Shown here: in pieces, positions 7,444 to 16,016 of the stretch | Numbering within the stretch: position 1 is the first letter of the stretch | Layout of the letters: the number at the start of each line of letters is the position of its first letter | Assembly: GCF_000378345.1 (NCBI RefSeq) | Contig: NZ_KB899547.1 | Coordinates: 248,001-312,000 of the forward strand | Direction of reading: 5' to 3' | Length of the DNA: 64,000 bases | From: Hirschia maritima DSM 19733 | GTDB lineage: Bacteria; Pseudomonadota; Alphaproteobacteria; Caulobacterales; Hyphomonadaceae | Notes under the pieces: model-generated | Seen by the model: the letters and a program-made list of their open reading frames with translations, nothing else | Database searches by the model: none | What the model was told of the DNA's origin: nothing | Program-made: the position numbers and the translations under genes

Positions 7444-8946
7444 ATGTTTGACGCGCTGACAGACAGACTTTCGGGCGTATTTGATGGCCTGACCGGAAAG
7501 GGTTCCCTTTCTGAGAAAGACGTGTCGTCTGCATTGCGCGAAATTCGTGTTGCTTTGCTTGAAGCCGATGTGGCTTTGGATGTCGTCAAGCAGTTTATAG
7601 CTGACATTAAGCCAAAAGCTGTTGGTGAAAGCGTTATCCGTTCGGTGAAGCCGGGCCAGCAAGTTATCAAGATCGTTCACGATGGTCTGGTGGAAATGCT
7701 GGGCGGTGGCGAAGAAGCTCAAGGGCTGCGTATTGATAACGTTCCAGCTGTTATCATGATGGCTGGTCTTCAAGGTTCCGGTAAAACCACCACAACAGGT
7801 AAGCTGGCTAAACGTTTAAAAGAGCACGAACGCAAGAAAGTGCTAATTGCGTCTCTGGATGTGTATCGTCCAGCCGCGATGAAGCAGCTTGAAATCCTTG
7901 CCGGACAAGTCGGCGTAGATTCTCTACCCATCATGGATGGGCAAATGCCTGTCGACATTGCTAAGCGCGCAGTTAATGCAGCAAAGCTCGGCGGCTATGA
8001 TGTGGTAATCCTCGATACAGCGGGTCGTACGACGCTGGATGAACAAATGATGGGTGAAGCAGCTTCAGTGGCTGATGTATCAAACCCATCTGAAACAATT
8101 CTTGTTGCTGATGCGCTAACGGGGCAGGACGCTGTTGAAACAGCTCGTCGTTTTGATGAACGTCTCAAACTGACAGGTCTTATCCTCACACGCATGGACG
8201 GTGATGGACGTGGCGGTGCGGCGCTTTCCATGCGAGCTGTAACTGGCCTTCCAATTAAATTCCTAGGTACTGGTGAAAAATCTGACGGCCTAGAGGTCTT
8301 TGATGCGACGCGTATTGCTGGCCGTATTCTTGGGCAGGGTGATGTTGTTTCCCTTGTTGAAAAAGCAGCCGCTGAGATCGATCAGGAAAAAGCCGAAAAG
8401 ATGGCCAAGAAAATGGCCAAAGGTATTTTCGATCTGGAAGATTTGGCCGAGCAATTTAAGCAGATGGAGCGTATGGGAGGTCTTGGTGGCCTCATGGGTA
8501 TGTTGCCAGGGGCAAAAAAAGCAAAGCAAGCAATGGATGCTCAAGGTCTCGATGATAGAGTGCTCAAGCGTCAGCATGCAGTTATTATGTCCATGACACC
8601 AAAAGAGCGTGCCAAGCCTGCTTTGTTAAATGCGTCTCGTAAAAAGCGTATCGCCGCTGGTGCTGGCGTTGAAGTGTCTGAAGTGAACAAAGTTCTCAAA
8701 ATGCACAAGCAAATGGCTGGCATGATGAAGAAAATGGGCAAGGGCGGCATGAAGCAAATGGCTAAAGCCATGGGCGCTATGGGCCAAGGTGGTTTGCCCG
8801 GTGGGCAATCGATGGACCCAGCAGCATTGCAAGACATGGCAGGCAAAATGGGCGGCGGCTTACCCGGTCTTGGTGGCCCTGGTATGCCTGGCGGAATGGG
8901 CGGCCTTCCAGGCCTCGGCGGTCCTCGCGGAGGCAAGAAGAAGTGA
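7444..8946 (+). CDS. ffh: Signal recognition particle GTPase Ffh
   Basis: 500 residues: N domain (1-90), G domain with P-loop GLQGSGKTTT, DTAGR and TRMDGD, and the methionine-rich M domain that binds SRP RNA and signal peptides, ending in a low-complexity glycine/proline/methionine tail (GGLPGLGGPGMPGGMGG). It directs ribosomes making inner-membrane proteins to FtsY. The start is the ATG preceded by AAGGAG with 7-base spacing. It is the first gene of the ffh-rpsP-rimM-trmD-rplS group. No SRP RNA gene was recognised in the window. Confidence 0.97.
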   Translation: MFDALTDRLSGVFDGLTGKGSLSEKDVSSALREIRVALLEADVALDVVKQFIADIKPKAVGESVIRSVKPGQQVIKIVHDGLVEMLGGGEEAQGLRIDNVPAVIMMAGLQGSGKTTTTGKLAKRLKEHERKKVLIASLDVYRPAAMKQLEILAGQVGVDSLPIMDGQMPVDIAKRAVNAAKLGGYDVVILDTAGRTTLDEQMMGEAASVADVSNPSETILVADALTGQDAVETARRFDERLKLTGLILTRMDGDGRGGAALSMRAVTGLPIKFLGTGEKSDGLEVFDATRIAGRILGQGDVVSLVEKAAAEIDQEKAEKMAKKMAKGIFDLEDLAEQFKQMERMGGLGGLMGMLPGAKKAKQAMDAQGLDDRVLKRQHAVIMSMTPKERAKPALLNASRKKRIAAGAGVEVSEVNKVLKMHKQMAGMMKKMGKGGMKQMAKAMGAMGQGGLPGGQSMDPAALQDMAGKMGGGLPGLGGPGMPGGMGGLPGLGGPRGGKKK

Positions 8947-9341
8947 TCGCTCAATTGTTCGTCGACAATTCAGCTCCTTTTTACTGCAAGTTTTGTAATT
9001 CAGAACTTGAGAAAAAGCCGTTCATGTTTTTTTCTAATTGGACCTCGAAAGCGGAGTGTCAAAATTGTAAAGCCGTTTTTTCACCTACATTAGATGCTCG
9101 TTTAGCTGTAGTGACGAGGTATTTTTATTTGCCATTTTTCGTCGTTGCGTGTCCTGTAGGGGTCTTGATAGCAAAAGCAAAACTTGTTGAGAGTGAAGCT
9201 TTTTTTACATCAAGCTACAGTCAAATTCCGGTAATTTTATTCGTCGCTTTGGGGTGGTTTTGGCTGTTGGTCGGCATGCCTAAATTGATTAGACGCCATT
9301 GGAATAACTGTTCGTTCAAGTGGCAGGAGCCTAAATTATGA
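8943..9341 (+). CDS. Zinc-ribbon membrane protein, first of a tandem pair
   Basis: 132 residues from a GTG that overlaps the ffh stop (GTGA). An N-terminal zinc ribbon is formed by CKFC (about 15-18) and CQNC (about 40-43); two hydrophobic segments follow (about 58-78 and 93-112). The order ribbon, two membrane spans, short basic tail is repeated in the next gene. I do not know a named family; such proteins may sense or handle metal or act as assembly factors. Translational coupling to ffh and the neighbouring paralogue support that it is real. Confidence 0.6.
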   Translation: MIAQLFVDNSAPFYCKFCNSELEKKPFMFFSNWTSKAECQNCKAVFSPTLDARLAVVTRYFYLPFFVVACPVGVLIAKAKLVESEAFFTSSYSQIPVILFVALGWFWLLVGMPKLIRRHWNNCSFKWQEPKL

Positions 9342-9646
9342 CCCAATTCCTCTGCCAGAAATGTAATCATGATTTAGGCGGTGCAGCGCTAAAAGGGAAA
9401 TGCCCCAATTGCGGTGCGAGCTTTAAAGCGACTTTGACGTCTAAGCTATTTATATTTGGGGCGATCTTTTTCGGATTTATGTTTGGTCCATTGGTGATCA
9501 CACCTTTGGCCATGCGCAATGGAATTGACCCGCAATCGTTCGCGGGCATGGCGATTGGCATAATGGCATCGATTTCGGCAGTGCTTGTATTGGGTTCTTT
9601 ATCGCTTCGTGCACTTAAGCATGATTGGGAGGGCGGAAATGTCTGA
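9338..9646 (+). CDS. Zinc-ribbon membrane protein, second of a tandem pair
   Basis: 102 residues. CQKC and CPNC (about residues 6-9 and 25-28) form a compact zinc ribbon, followed by two membrane spans (about 38-58 and 68-90) and a basic end. It overlaps the previous gene by ATGA and runs 8 bases into the chorismate mutase gene, so both small genes are embedded in the operon. The shared architecture with the upstream gene points to duplication. Function unknown. Confidence 0.65.
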   Translation: MTQFLCQKCNHDLGGAALKGKCPNCGASFKATLTSKLFIFGAIFFGFMFGPLVITPLAMRNGIDPQSFAGMAIGIMASISAVLVLGSLSLRALKHDWEGGNV

Positions 9647-9941
9647 GGAAAAACAAGTTACAGACGGTCTTCAAGAATTATTGAAAATGCGCGCTTCGAT
9701 CGACAACATAGATAATGCGATTATCCACATGTTGGCCGAACGTTTTAAATGTACACAAGCTGTTGGTCGTTTGAAGGCCGAGCACGATCTTCCACCAGCA
9801 GATAAAACTCGCGAAGCAGCGCAAATTGAGCGTCTTCGTCAAATGGCAAAAGATGCGGACCTTGATCCGGAATTTGCTGAAAAGTTTCTAAATTTCATCG
9901 TGACGGAAGTGATCCGTCACCACGAACAGTTTCGCAAATAG
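9639..9941 (+). CDS. Chorismate mutase, AroQ class
   Basis: 100 residues. The all-helical AroQ pattern is clear: LLKMRASIDNIDNAIIHMLAERF (helix 1 with the active-site arginine), then VGRLKAEHDLPPADKTREA with the conserved lysine, and a C-terminal helix ending FIVTEVIRHHEQ. It converts chorismate to prephenate for phenylalanine and tyrosine. The ATG follows GGGAGGGCGG; 18 further in-frame codons upstream lie within the preceding gene and are unlikely to be used. A chorismate mutase between ffh and rpsP is the usual alphaproteobacterial arrangement. Confidence 0.88.
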   Translation: MSEEKQVTDGLQELLKMRASIDNIDNAIIHMLAERFKCTQAVGRLKAEHDLPPADKTREAAQIERLRQMAKDADLDPEFAEKFLNFIVTEVIRHHEQFRK

Positions 9942-9998
9942 CGAACAAAAATCGGTCAGTTGTTGACCACATAAAATTGCCAAATCAGGAGATAATTC

Positions 9999-10424
9999 AT
10001 GGCTCTTAAAATTCGTCTAGCCCGTGGTGGTTCTAAAAAACGTCCTTATTACCGCATCGTTGTTGCTGACTCCCGCATGCCACGTGATGGTCGTTTCATT
10101 GAAAAAGTAGGCCACTACAACCCTCTATTGGCTAAAGATGATGAAAACCGTGTTGGCTTTGATGCTGACAAAATCAAAGAGTGGATGGGTAAAGGCGCTA
10201 AGCCAACTGATCGTGTCGCTCGTTTTATCTCTGAAGCTGGTCTTGTTGAGTGGAAACACGGAAACAACCCGAACAAAGCTAAGCCGGGTGAAAAAGCTCT
10301 AGAGCGCATCGAAGAGAAGAAAGAAAAAGAAGAAGCTCGTAAAGCTGCTGAAGAAGAAGCTAAAGAAGCTGCTAAAGCAGCAAAAGCTGCAGCTGCTGAA
10401 GCAACAGAAGAAGCTTCTGAGTAA
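9999..10424 (+). CDS. rpsP: 30S ribosomal protein S16
   Basis: 141 residues. The first 80 form the S16 core ([33 protein letters not shown]), needed for assembly of the 5' domain of 16S rRNA. The last 50 residues are a charged, helical tail of Lys, Glu and Ala repeats, longer than in E. coli S16 (82 residues) but seen in several alphaproteobacteria. AGGAGA precedes the start. A hairpin with a T run follows. Confidence 0.97.
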   Translation: MALKIRLARGGSKKRPYYRIVVADSRMPRDGRFIEKVGHYNPLLAKDDENRVGFDADKIKEWMGKGAKPTDRVARFISEAGLVEWKHGNNPNKAKPGEKALERIEEKKEKEEARKAAEEEAKEAAKAAKAAAAEATEEASE

Positions 10425-10435
10425 AACCAAATTAG

Positions 10436-10474
10436 ATAAGCCATTCGCGATATTTAGTGAGTTGGCTTATTTTT
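10436..10474 (+). terminator. Probable terminator or attenuator after rpsP
   Basis: ATAAGCCA (10436-10443) pairs with TGGCTTAT (10463-10470), then TTTTT. The loop is long (19 bases), so termination may be partial, letting some transcripts reach the GNAT gene and rimM. Confidence 0.45.
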
Positions 10475-10494
10475 GAAATATCTATTTGGCACTG

Positions 10495-10528
10495 TACTCC
10501 TCTTCCTCTTTCATGAGGGAGAGGAGTA
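10495..10528. other. Stable hairpin before the GNAT gene
   Basis: Fourteen pairs with a single G-T: the CT-rich arm at 10495-10508 pairs with the GA-rich arm at 10515-10528 across the six-base loop TTTCAT. No T run follows, so it is not a normal terminator. It lies 23 bases before the GNAT start and could be an mRNA processing or stability element within the ribosomal operon. Confidence 0.4.
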
Positions 10529-10550
10529 TTCAGTTCATTGGAGTCCTTAA

Positions 10551-11066
10551 ATGGATCTGAATATCCGCGAAGCGCAATTGGAAGACATTGATTGGATTGT
10601 CGACCTAAACCAGGCAAATATTCCCGCAGTTGGAAGTCTCACTCGTGATGAGTATGAGGCGCTGGAAAAACAGTGCCATGGTGTTCTCGTGGTAGAAGAT
10701 GAAACTGGTGAACGTTGTGGGTTTATTATGCTCATTGCGAAAGGACGAGATTATTCAAGTCCTAATTACCGCTGGTTTGAAGAGAATTTTGATAGCTTTC
10801 TTTATGTAGACCGCATAGCCGTGTCAGAGGCAGGGCGTGGCAAGGGCGTAGGCCTAGCGCTCTATTCAGAGGCACTGGACATGGCCGAGGCACAAGGTGC
10901 AGAGAAGCTAGTCGCAGAAGTGAATGTGAAACCGATGAATGAGGTTTCAATGAATTTCCACAAAAGATTGGGCTTTGAAGAAGTCGCGCAACTAACACAT
11001 GAAGACCAAGGTAAAACAGTTTCTATGTTAGTTCGCTCCACTCTAAATCCAGAAAAACAAACTTGA
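10551..11066 (+). CDS. GNAT family N-acetyltransferase
   Basis: 171 residues. The acetyl-CoA signature is at VDRIAVSEAGRGKGVGLALY (motif A, R/Q-x-x-G-x-G/A as RGKGVG) followed by a helix and the strand KLVAEVNVKPMNEVSMNFHKRLGFEEVA, typical motif B. The substrate is not predictable; the location beside ribosomal genes suggests, but does not show, a protein N-terminal or ribosomal substrate. GGAG precedes the ATG; the stop overlaps rimM (TGATG). Confidence 0.85.
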   Translation: MDLNIREAQLEDIDWIVDLNQANIPAVGSLTRDEYEALEKQCHGVLVVEDETGERCGFIMLIAKGRDYSSPNYRWFEENFDSFLYVDRIAVSEAGRGKGVGLALYSEALDMAEAQGAEKLVAEVNVKPMNEVSMNFHKRLGFEEVAQLTHEDQGKTVSMLVRSTLNPEKQT

Positions 11067-11638
11067 TGAGTAAGCGTCCTTCAAGTGCGAATTCTGATCT
11101 TGTCGTAGTCGCTCAGCTGGGCGGAGCCCACGGTGTTCGGGGACATGTGCGAGTGCGTTCTTTCACTGAATATGAGGAAGACTGCTTTGCTTATGGACCA
11201 TTATTAGACGAGCATGGCGAGTTAGTTTTTACGCCTAAAAGTGTGCAAGTGAATAAAGATGGTTTTGTGGTTTGGCCGCATGAGCCACGCCAGCGAGAAG
11301 AGTGGATGGCGATGAAGGGGCAGCTTCTATATGTGCCACGTGAAGAATTGCCAGAGCCTGAGGAAGATGAGTTCTACTTTGCGGACCTTATTGGATGTAA
11401 CGTAAAACATGAAGATGGGCGTGAGCTTGGAGAAGTGACCCATGTTCACAACTTTGGTGCAGATGATCTTATCGAATTAAAAAGTCCGCTAGGAACAGAC
11501 TATATGTTGCCATTTACGATGGAGGTTGTTCCTCAGGTCGATGTAAAAGCACGTATTCTTACCGCTAAACCGGAAGAGCAATATTTGCCAGATGCATTGC
11601 GGATTGATGACCCTGAAGAACAAGATCAAGAAGATTAG
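11066..11638 (+). CDS. rimM: Ribosome maturation factor RimM
   Basis: 190 residues. N-terminal VVAQLGGAHGVRGHVRVRSFTE and the PRC-barrel half (EFYFADLIGCNVKHEDGRELGEVTHVHNFGADDLIEL) are diagnostic. It binds S19 and assists late maturation of the 30S head and 16S rRNA processing. The ATG overlaps the previous stop by one base; a TTG three bases earlier is less likely. In most relatives trmD follows directly; here three minus-strand genes intervene. Confidence 0.95.
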   Translation: MSKRPSSANSDLVVVAQLGGAHGVRGHVRVRSFTEYEEDCFAYGPLLDEHGELVFTPKSVQVNKDGFVVWPHEPRQREEWMAMKGQLLYVPREELPEPEEDEFYFADLIGCNVKHEDGRELGEVTHVHNFGADDLIELKSPLGTDYMLPFTMEVVPQVDVKARILTAKPEEQYLPDALRIDDPEEQDQED

Positions 11639-11640
11639 CT

Positions 11641-13341
11641 TTAGCGGCAATTCTTGTTGGGTTTTAGAAAGCGATAGTAGAGAACCGAGTGCTTATCTAA
11701 GCTGTTGATTAGGTTTTTCCGTATCGCACCGCCAGGGCTACGATTGATGTCCCGAATTCCAATCTGGTCTCTCAAGTACAACGCGAGTTTGTCTGGCATT
11801 TCAGCATTATCGCGCCATATAGCAATGCAGGTGCCGCGACCTGATGATGATTGAGGGAAGGCTGCAGCGGGATAGTTAGCATCAAGAATGCGAGCATCTG
11901 GATAATGTGTTCTGAAATTACCCGTTAAATGAGGCTCTTCTCCAACAATTGTTCCATTCGCAAAGCCTTCTAGGGTGAGGCTGTCGGAGAAATCTTGAAC
12001 TGGTAGATATGCACGGCAACGTGTTTCTTTGCAGCTCATTATGTCTTCACTCCAAACAACTACACGCGCGATTGGAACTATGATGAGTGTGCAAACTATG
12101 ATGGTTGCTAGCCCGCGCATTGAAATGAAATAGGGGCCAGAACGCTGCACTTGAAAGAACAACCAAATAGGTAGCGCAAAAAAGACGGGGAGCATCCAAC
12201 GTGTGCCTAATAGACTTCCTGTCACAAGTGCGGAAAGAGCAACAAAGAGGATCGACAATCGAATTGTATTTGAAAAAAGCCTGCGCCAAGTGCGTTCAAA
12301 TGGGCCTTCATCTACATCTCGTTTTGGGAAAAATGGATAAACATATGAAATCCACATCGGCCAAAAAAGCATTATGAAGATGACGCCAAGAGGCATAATG
12401 TATTGGATCGCCGAAATAGCTTGAGACCTGAGTGCTAGGCCACGATCCATGGCAAAAGCCGAGAGGCCTTGTTGGGATTTGAGGTCAATGTCTGCAGAAA
12501 ATCCAAAATCAGCGAGAGTAAGCTGACTAGCTGGTCCGCCATTTTGGAGTAACCACATTGCGTGAGGCGTTACAACCAGCATAGCTGTAGCCATCGCGAT
12601 ACCAACGTGGATCCATGTGATTGCTGGAGGTGTCAGCGTGTCGCCATTGGCGTCATAATGAGGACGTGTGAGCGATTTCATTCCCATTGCCGCGCAGATG
12701 AGGCTAAACGGGAAAAGAACGAGATGTAGATGGCTTAAAAGGCTCAATCCGATGGAGATTCCAAAAACGGCCCACCATAAAAAACCTTTATTGGTGAGAG
12801 CCAGCGTTAAGCTGAGAAGGGTTATCGAAAGCAGAGTGAAATCTAGAATTTGAGGAAGTTGATCTTCGTGGCTAGACCAACCAACCATAAAGATGAGTGC
12901 CCAGCTACCCGTCGCAGCAGCAGCTAAATCCAGGCGTTTGTGCAAAATCCCTGTTTCATCCATCCATTCATAAATGGTGAGAGTGGATTTATAAAAAGCA
13001 CATAGCCCTATACCCATGAGGATGTATTTCAGGCCGGCTACAATATATATATTTATTCCTAACGGTGCGCTTAGTGTTATGAAAATCCAAGATAAAAGTG
13101 GAGGATGATCACTGCCATATCCAAGCTGAAAGGACTGTCCCAATAGTGCGAAATTGGCTTCATCTATTGTGAGGATAGGGGATGTAAATATCCGGATGAT
13201 GAAATGAACAACACAATATCCTAATATTGACGCGTAAATAAGTTTTTGTTTGGGAAAACGGCCATAGCTTGCTGATCTTACCGGATCATTTTCGCTGTTT
13301 TGAGTATCAAAACTCATATCAGTCGAAGAATATTGTTCCAC
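11641..13341 (-). CDS. GT39-type (ArnT/PMT-like) membrane glycosyltransferase
   Basis: 566 residues with about ten to twelve membrane spans beginning near residue 33. The first periplasmic loop has SPILTIDEANFALLGQ, the acidic-residue signature of the GT-C/ArnT fold, and DHPPLLSW. Such enzymes transfer a sugar from a polyprenyl-phosphate carrier to lipid A, a glycan or protein on the periplasmic side. The soluble C-terminal 150 residues are periplasmic. The neighbouring GT2 enzyme, transcribed just before it (12-base gap), probably makes the polyprenyl-phosphate sugar donor. The acceptor is unknown. Confidence 0.82.
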   Translation of the reverse strand: MEQYSSTDMSFDTQNSENDPVRSASYGRFPKQKLIYASILGYCVVHFIIRIFTSPILTIDEANFALLGQSFQLGYGSDHPPLLSWIFITLSAPLGINIYIVAGLKYILMGIGLCAFYKSTLTIYEWMDETGILHKRLDLAAAATGSWALIFMVGWSSHEDQLPQILDFTLLSITLLSLTLALTNKGFLWWAVFGISIGLSLLSHLHLVLFPFSLICAAMGMKSLTRPHYDANGDTLTPPAITWIHVGIAMATAMLVVTPHAMWLLQNGGPASQLTLADFGFSADIDLKSQQGLSAFAMDRGLALRSQAISAIQYIMPLGVIFIMLFWPMWISYVYPFFPKRDVDEGPFERTWRRLFSNTIRLSILFVALSALVTGSLLGTRWMLPVFFALPIWLFFQVQRSGPYFISMRGLATIIVCTLIIVPIARVVVWSEDIMSCKETRCRAYLPVQDFSDSLTLEGFANGTIVGEEPHLTGNFRTHYPDARILDANYPAAAFPQSSSGRGTCIAIWRDNAEMPDKLALYLRDQIGIRDINRSPGGAIRKNLINSLDKHSVLYYRFLKPNKNCR

Positions 13342-13353
13342 CGGTTGTCCGCC

Positions 13354-14109
13354 TTACTTGTTTACTCGAGGGTCATTCCATTCGGCGGCAATACCTTGGC
13401 CACCGCGCCTAACCAACCAGATCATTCCTAACAGATCGACAATGCCTGCGCCCAAGCGCGAAATAAACCCATACTTTGAGGATCCATGCCAGCGTTCGCG
13501 GTCATTTACATATTCTTCTCGTACTTCCCAGCCAGCTCGTTTAATGAGGGCTGGGAAAAAGCGGTGCATGCTTGCAAAAAAAGGAAGATCTCTGAAAGCA
13601 GAAGTGCGAATTAATTTGAACCCGCAACCTGTATCTTTTGCATCGTCTTTGAGACAAAAGCGTCTCACGCCATTTGCAATACGAGATTGAAGCCATTTGA
13701 AGCCACTGTCATTTCGGCTTGTTCGACGACCTGCAATAATCCCCAATTGAGCGGGAGCGCCGGGGACGATAATTTCATCCCACAAACGTCTTGAATCGGC
13801 AGGGTCATTTTGACCATCACCATCCAATAATTGAACCCAATCTCCAGTAACAGACTTCAGGCCCGTAAATAGGGCAGCTGATTTTCCGCTTCTTTGAATG
13901 TGGGACAGAACAATAACTGTATCTGCATATTTTTTTTGAGCTTCACTTAGTTCATTTGCTGTAGCATCATCAGAGGCATCATTGACGCAAACAACTTCAA
14001 AAGAAATGCCATTCAATGTGTCGTGAATTTCGTCCAAAAGTGGAAGAACATTTCCTTCTTCATTGAAAAAGGGAATAAGTACCGACAGTTTTTGCTCTGT
14101 AGAGTTCAC
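13354..14109 (-). CDS. GT2 glycosyltransferase, polyprenyl-phosphate sugar synthase-like
   Basis: 251 residues. N-terminal LSVLIPFFNEEGNVLPLLDEI, VNDASDDATANEL and the metal-binding QLLDGDGQNDP show a GT-A family 2 enzyme of the DPM1/ArnC type. The C-terminus has only one short hydrophobic stretch (about 218-235) rather than two full spans, so it is probably peripheral. It likely charges undecaprenyl phosphate with a hexose for the adjoining GT39 enzyme; the pair forms a two-gene operon inserted, in reverse, between rimM and trmD. Confidence 0.85.
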   Translation of the reverse strand: MNSTEQKLSVLIPFFNEEGNVLPLLDEIHDTLNGISFEVVCVNDASDDATANELSEAQKKYADTVIVLSHIQRSGKSAALFTGLKSVTGDWVQLLDGDGQNDPADSRRLWDEIIVPGAPAQLGIIAGRRTSRNDSGFKWLQSRIANGVRRFCLKDDAKDTGCGFKLIRTSAFRDLPFFASMHRFFPALIKRAGWEVREEYVNDRERWHGSSKYGFISRLGAGIVDLLGMIWLVRRGGQGIAAEWNDPRVNK

Positions 14110-14276
14110 GATTGTCCATTCATTTCACTGTGGAAACTCCACCTCATTGCAAAGCATTAACATATTTGAAGACGACTGGAAGTGAGTTGAGCTTCAAATC
14201 GTGGAGTTTGGAAAGAAAAATTGTAAAATTGATGTGAAATACAACTTTGAGAATAAAAATTCACAGTTGAATGCGG

Positions 14277-16016
14277 TTATTCACTCTCACAAACGGAATT
14301 GAGATTTGAAGTGGGGACTGACAAATCAGCTCTTACTTCATTTAAAAGGCTGACAAGTGAAACGCCTTCAAAGGGTCCATCTGTCGAAGCAGTTGATCCA
14401 ATATGCAAGGCCATGATTTTTCCAGTAACTAGATTGAACACTGCAGATCCTGTCTCCGGCAAAATTACATCTTTCTCATAAGTGATGTAACTAAGCTGGT
14501 CTTCACTTGATAGACGAGACGTCGCTAGTGTTGCATACCCCAATTTAGAAGCACGTGTTTCGTTTGACACATTTTCTAATTTGGGGGCGAGAGTGATTAT
14601 GCCAATGGGATCAAGCATTTTGCTTGCGCTGATATTCTGCTGTCTTCCCAAGGATTTAATGCGAGAGAACTTCTGACAATCAATGTCGCTAAATGAAAGA
14701 GGGCGTCCACCTGGTGGTAAAGGTGAAGTTATTTCATGAAGGCTGAATGCCGCCTGATCATGGTTTTTAATTTGAGACTGCCACAGCGTACCGTGGGCTA
14801 GGAATTCCGTGTCGCCATATAGTGCAGGAAGATTAACCGGGTAGTCGCGAGCTGGAGATGAATCGACGACTGCAGTCAAAATTTGCTCACTATTTTCCGC
14901 TGCAATAATTTGAAATTCTTGATTTGCAACTGCGTTGTGAATATTTGAATTTTCGGGCTCAGAACTCGCGATTAATTGGGAAGCATCTGATCTGTTGAAC
15001 GTAGGTGTTAAAATGTAAGCCTTATCTTTATAGGCTTCACCTAAAAGTTCTCCGGAGAGAATGAGGCCGGTGTATTCATCAGATAAGTTGTTGGAATTGA
15101 ATAATTGTATGCGCGCAATAGAACCCAGATGGCTTGTGGTTCGGGGATACCAACCTGGAATGCGAGTAAGCAATTCACTTGTGCCTGGTGTGGGAGCTAG
15201 TCGGACATCAGCATAAAGCCGAGTTTGAACTGCTTCTAGATGGGTTTTTGTTTTGTTTGTGTTTTCTAATTCACCAATCAAACGAGTGTTTTCTTTTTCG
15301 CTTGAGTGCCATTGAATGCCCAAAAAGGCCATCACGCAGATAGAGGCGGCAGTCAAAAACGTTTTTAAAAGAGACGGGGCACCGGATTTTCTTCTAGCGG
15401 CGGAATTGTGAAAGGTTTCTAGACTTGCCGCAATAAAGCTATCCTGAAGGCTGGTAATTCTAAGTGCGTTTTCTGGTTTGTTTTTGCGCCACTGAGACGC
15501 CGCGTCCAGTTCACGACCAAATAACAATAGCGATCGCGATTTTCGGTTCTTTTGCCAATTGCTTGCCAATCTATGCAAGCGAGTATGTTCTTGAATCCAT
15601 TCTCTATTTGCGTTGAGTTTGTTTACTAGCGTGTCGAGGTTGGAGGCAAAGCTTGTATTGCTGTGAAAACTGATAAACGGGAGTTCAAGCAATGCATCTG
15701 GAGCTTCTGATGCGGATATCTGCTTTATGGGTATAAGGTAGATCCTTTTACCTTGCAAATAGGCCGTTTCCAATTCACCCGTGGCGCGCGCATCATTCAG
15801 TGCATCAGGTGTAAGAATGAATAAAACAGTATCAGAATCGGAAATTTGATCGTCCACTATTTCTTTTGGCGGTTGTGGAAGATTTGGGTCTTCTAGAGAG
15901 AAAAAAGGATCAAAACCATATGTTTTGAGGCAAGTCAGCAACTCGGTCGCGAAACCCGTATCGGCTCGCGTACAACAGATATAAACGCGTAACGCGCTAT
16001 TGGGATCGTGTGGCAT
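14277..16016 (-). CDS. TIR domain - transmembrane - degenerate trypsin-like domain protein
   Basis: 579 residues. Residues 9-130 are a TIR domain: LRVYICCTRADTGFATELL, SDTVLFILTPDAL, and GELETAYLQGKRIYLIPI with Glu81 at the position of the NADase glutamate. Residues 145-200 (WQKNRKSRSLLLFGREL...W) match the linker common after bacterial TIR domains. One membrane span is at about 216-235, then a short coiled coil (240-265). Residues 290-560 keep trypsin-like landmarks (TGLILSGELLG...YILTPTF; GSAVFNLVTGKIMALHIGS), but the histidine of the usual T-A-H motif is missing and the serine of GxSGSPV is replaced by PETGSAV. The protease is therefore probably inactive and may be a periplasmic sensor. 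The role is inferred. Confidence 0.72.
   Translation of the reverse strand: MPHDPNSALRVYICCTRADTGFATELLTCLKTYGFDPFFSLEDPNLPQPPKEIVDDQISDSDTVLFILTPDALNDARATGELETAYLQGKRIYLIPIKQISASEAPDALLELPFISFHSNTSFASNLDTLVNKLNANREWIQEHTRLHRLASNWQKNRKSRSLLLFGRELDAASQWRKNKPENALRITSLQDSFIAASLETFHNSAARRKSGAPSLLKTFLTAASICVMAFLGIQWHSSEKENTRLIGELENTNKTKTHLEAVQTRLYADVRLAPTPGTSELLTRIPGWYPRTTSHLGSIARIQLFNSNNLSDEYTGLILSGELLGEAYKDKAYILTPTFNRSDASQLIASSEPENSNIHNAVANQEFQIIAAENSEQILTAVVDSSPARDYPVNLPALYGDTEFLAHGTLWQSQIKNHDQAAFSLHEITSPLPPGGRPLSFSDIDCQKFSRIKSLGRQQNISASKMLDPIGIITLAPKLENVSNETRASKLGYATLATSRLSSEDQLSYITYEKDVILPETGSAVFNLVTGKIMALHIGSTASTDGPFEGVSLVSLLNEVRADLSVPTSNLNSVCESE

Noticed and set aside
8571-8954. Proline-rich 127-codon frame on the minus strand opposite ffh
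   Set aside because: It is the complement of the ffh glycine/methionine-rich tail; composition and lack of ribosome site show it is not a gene.
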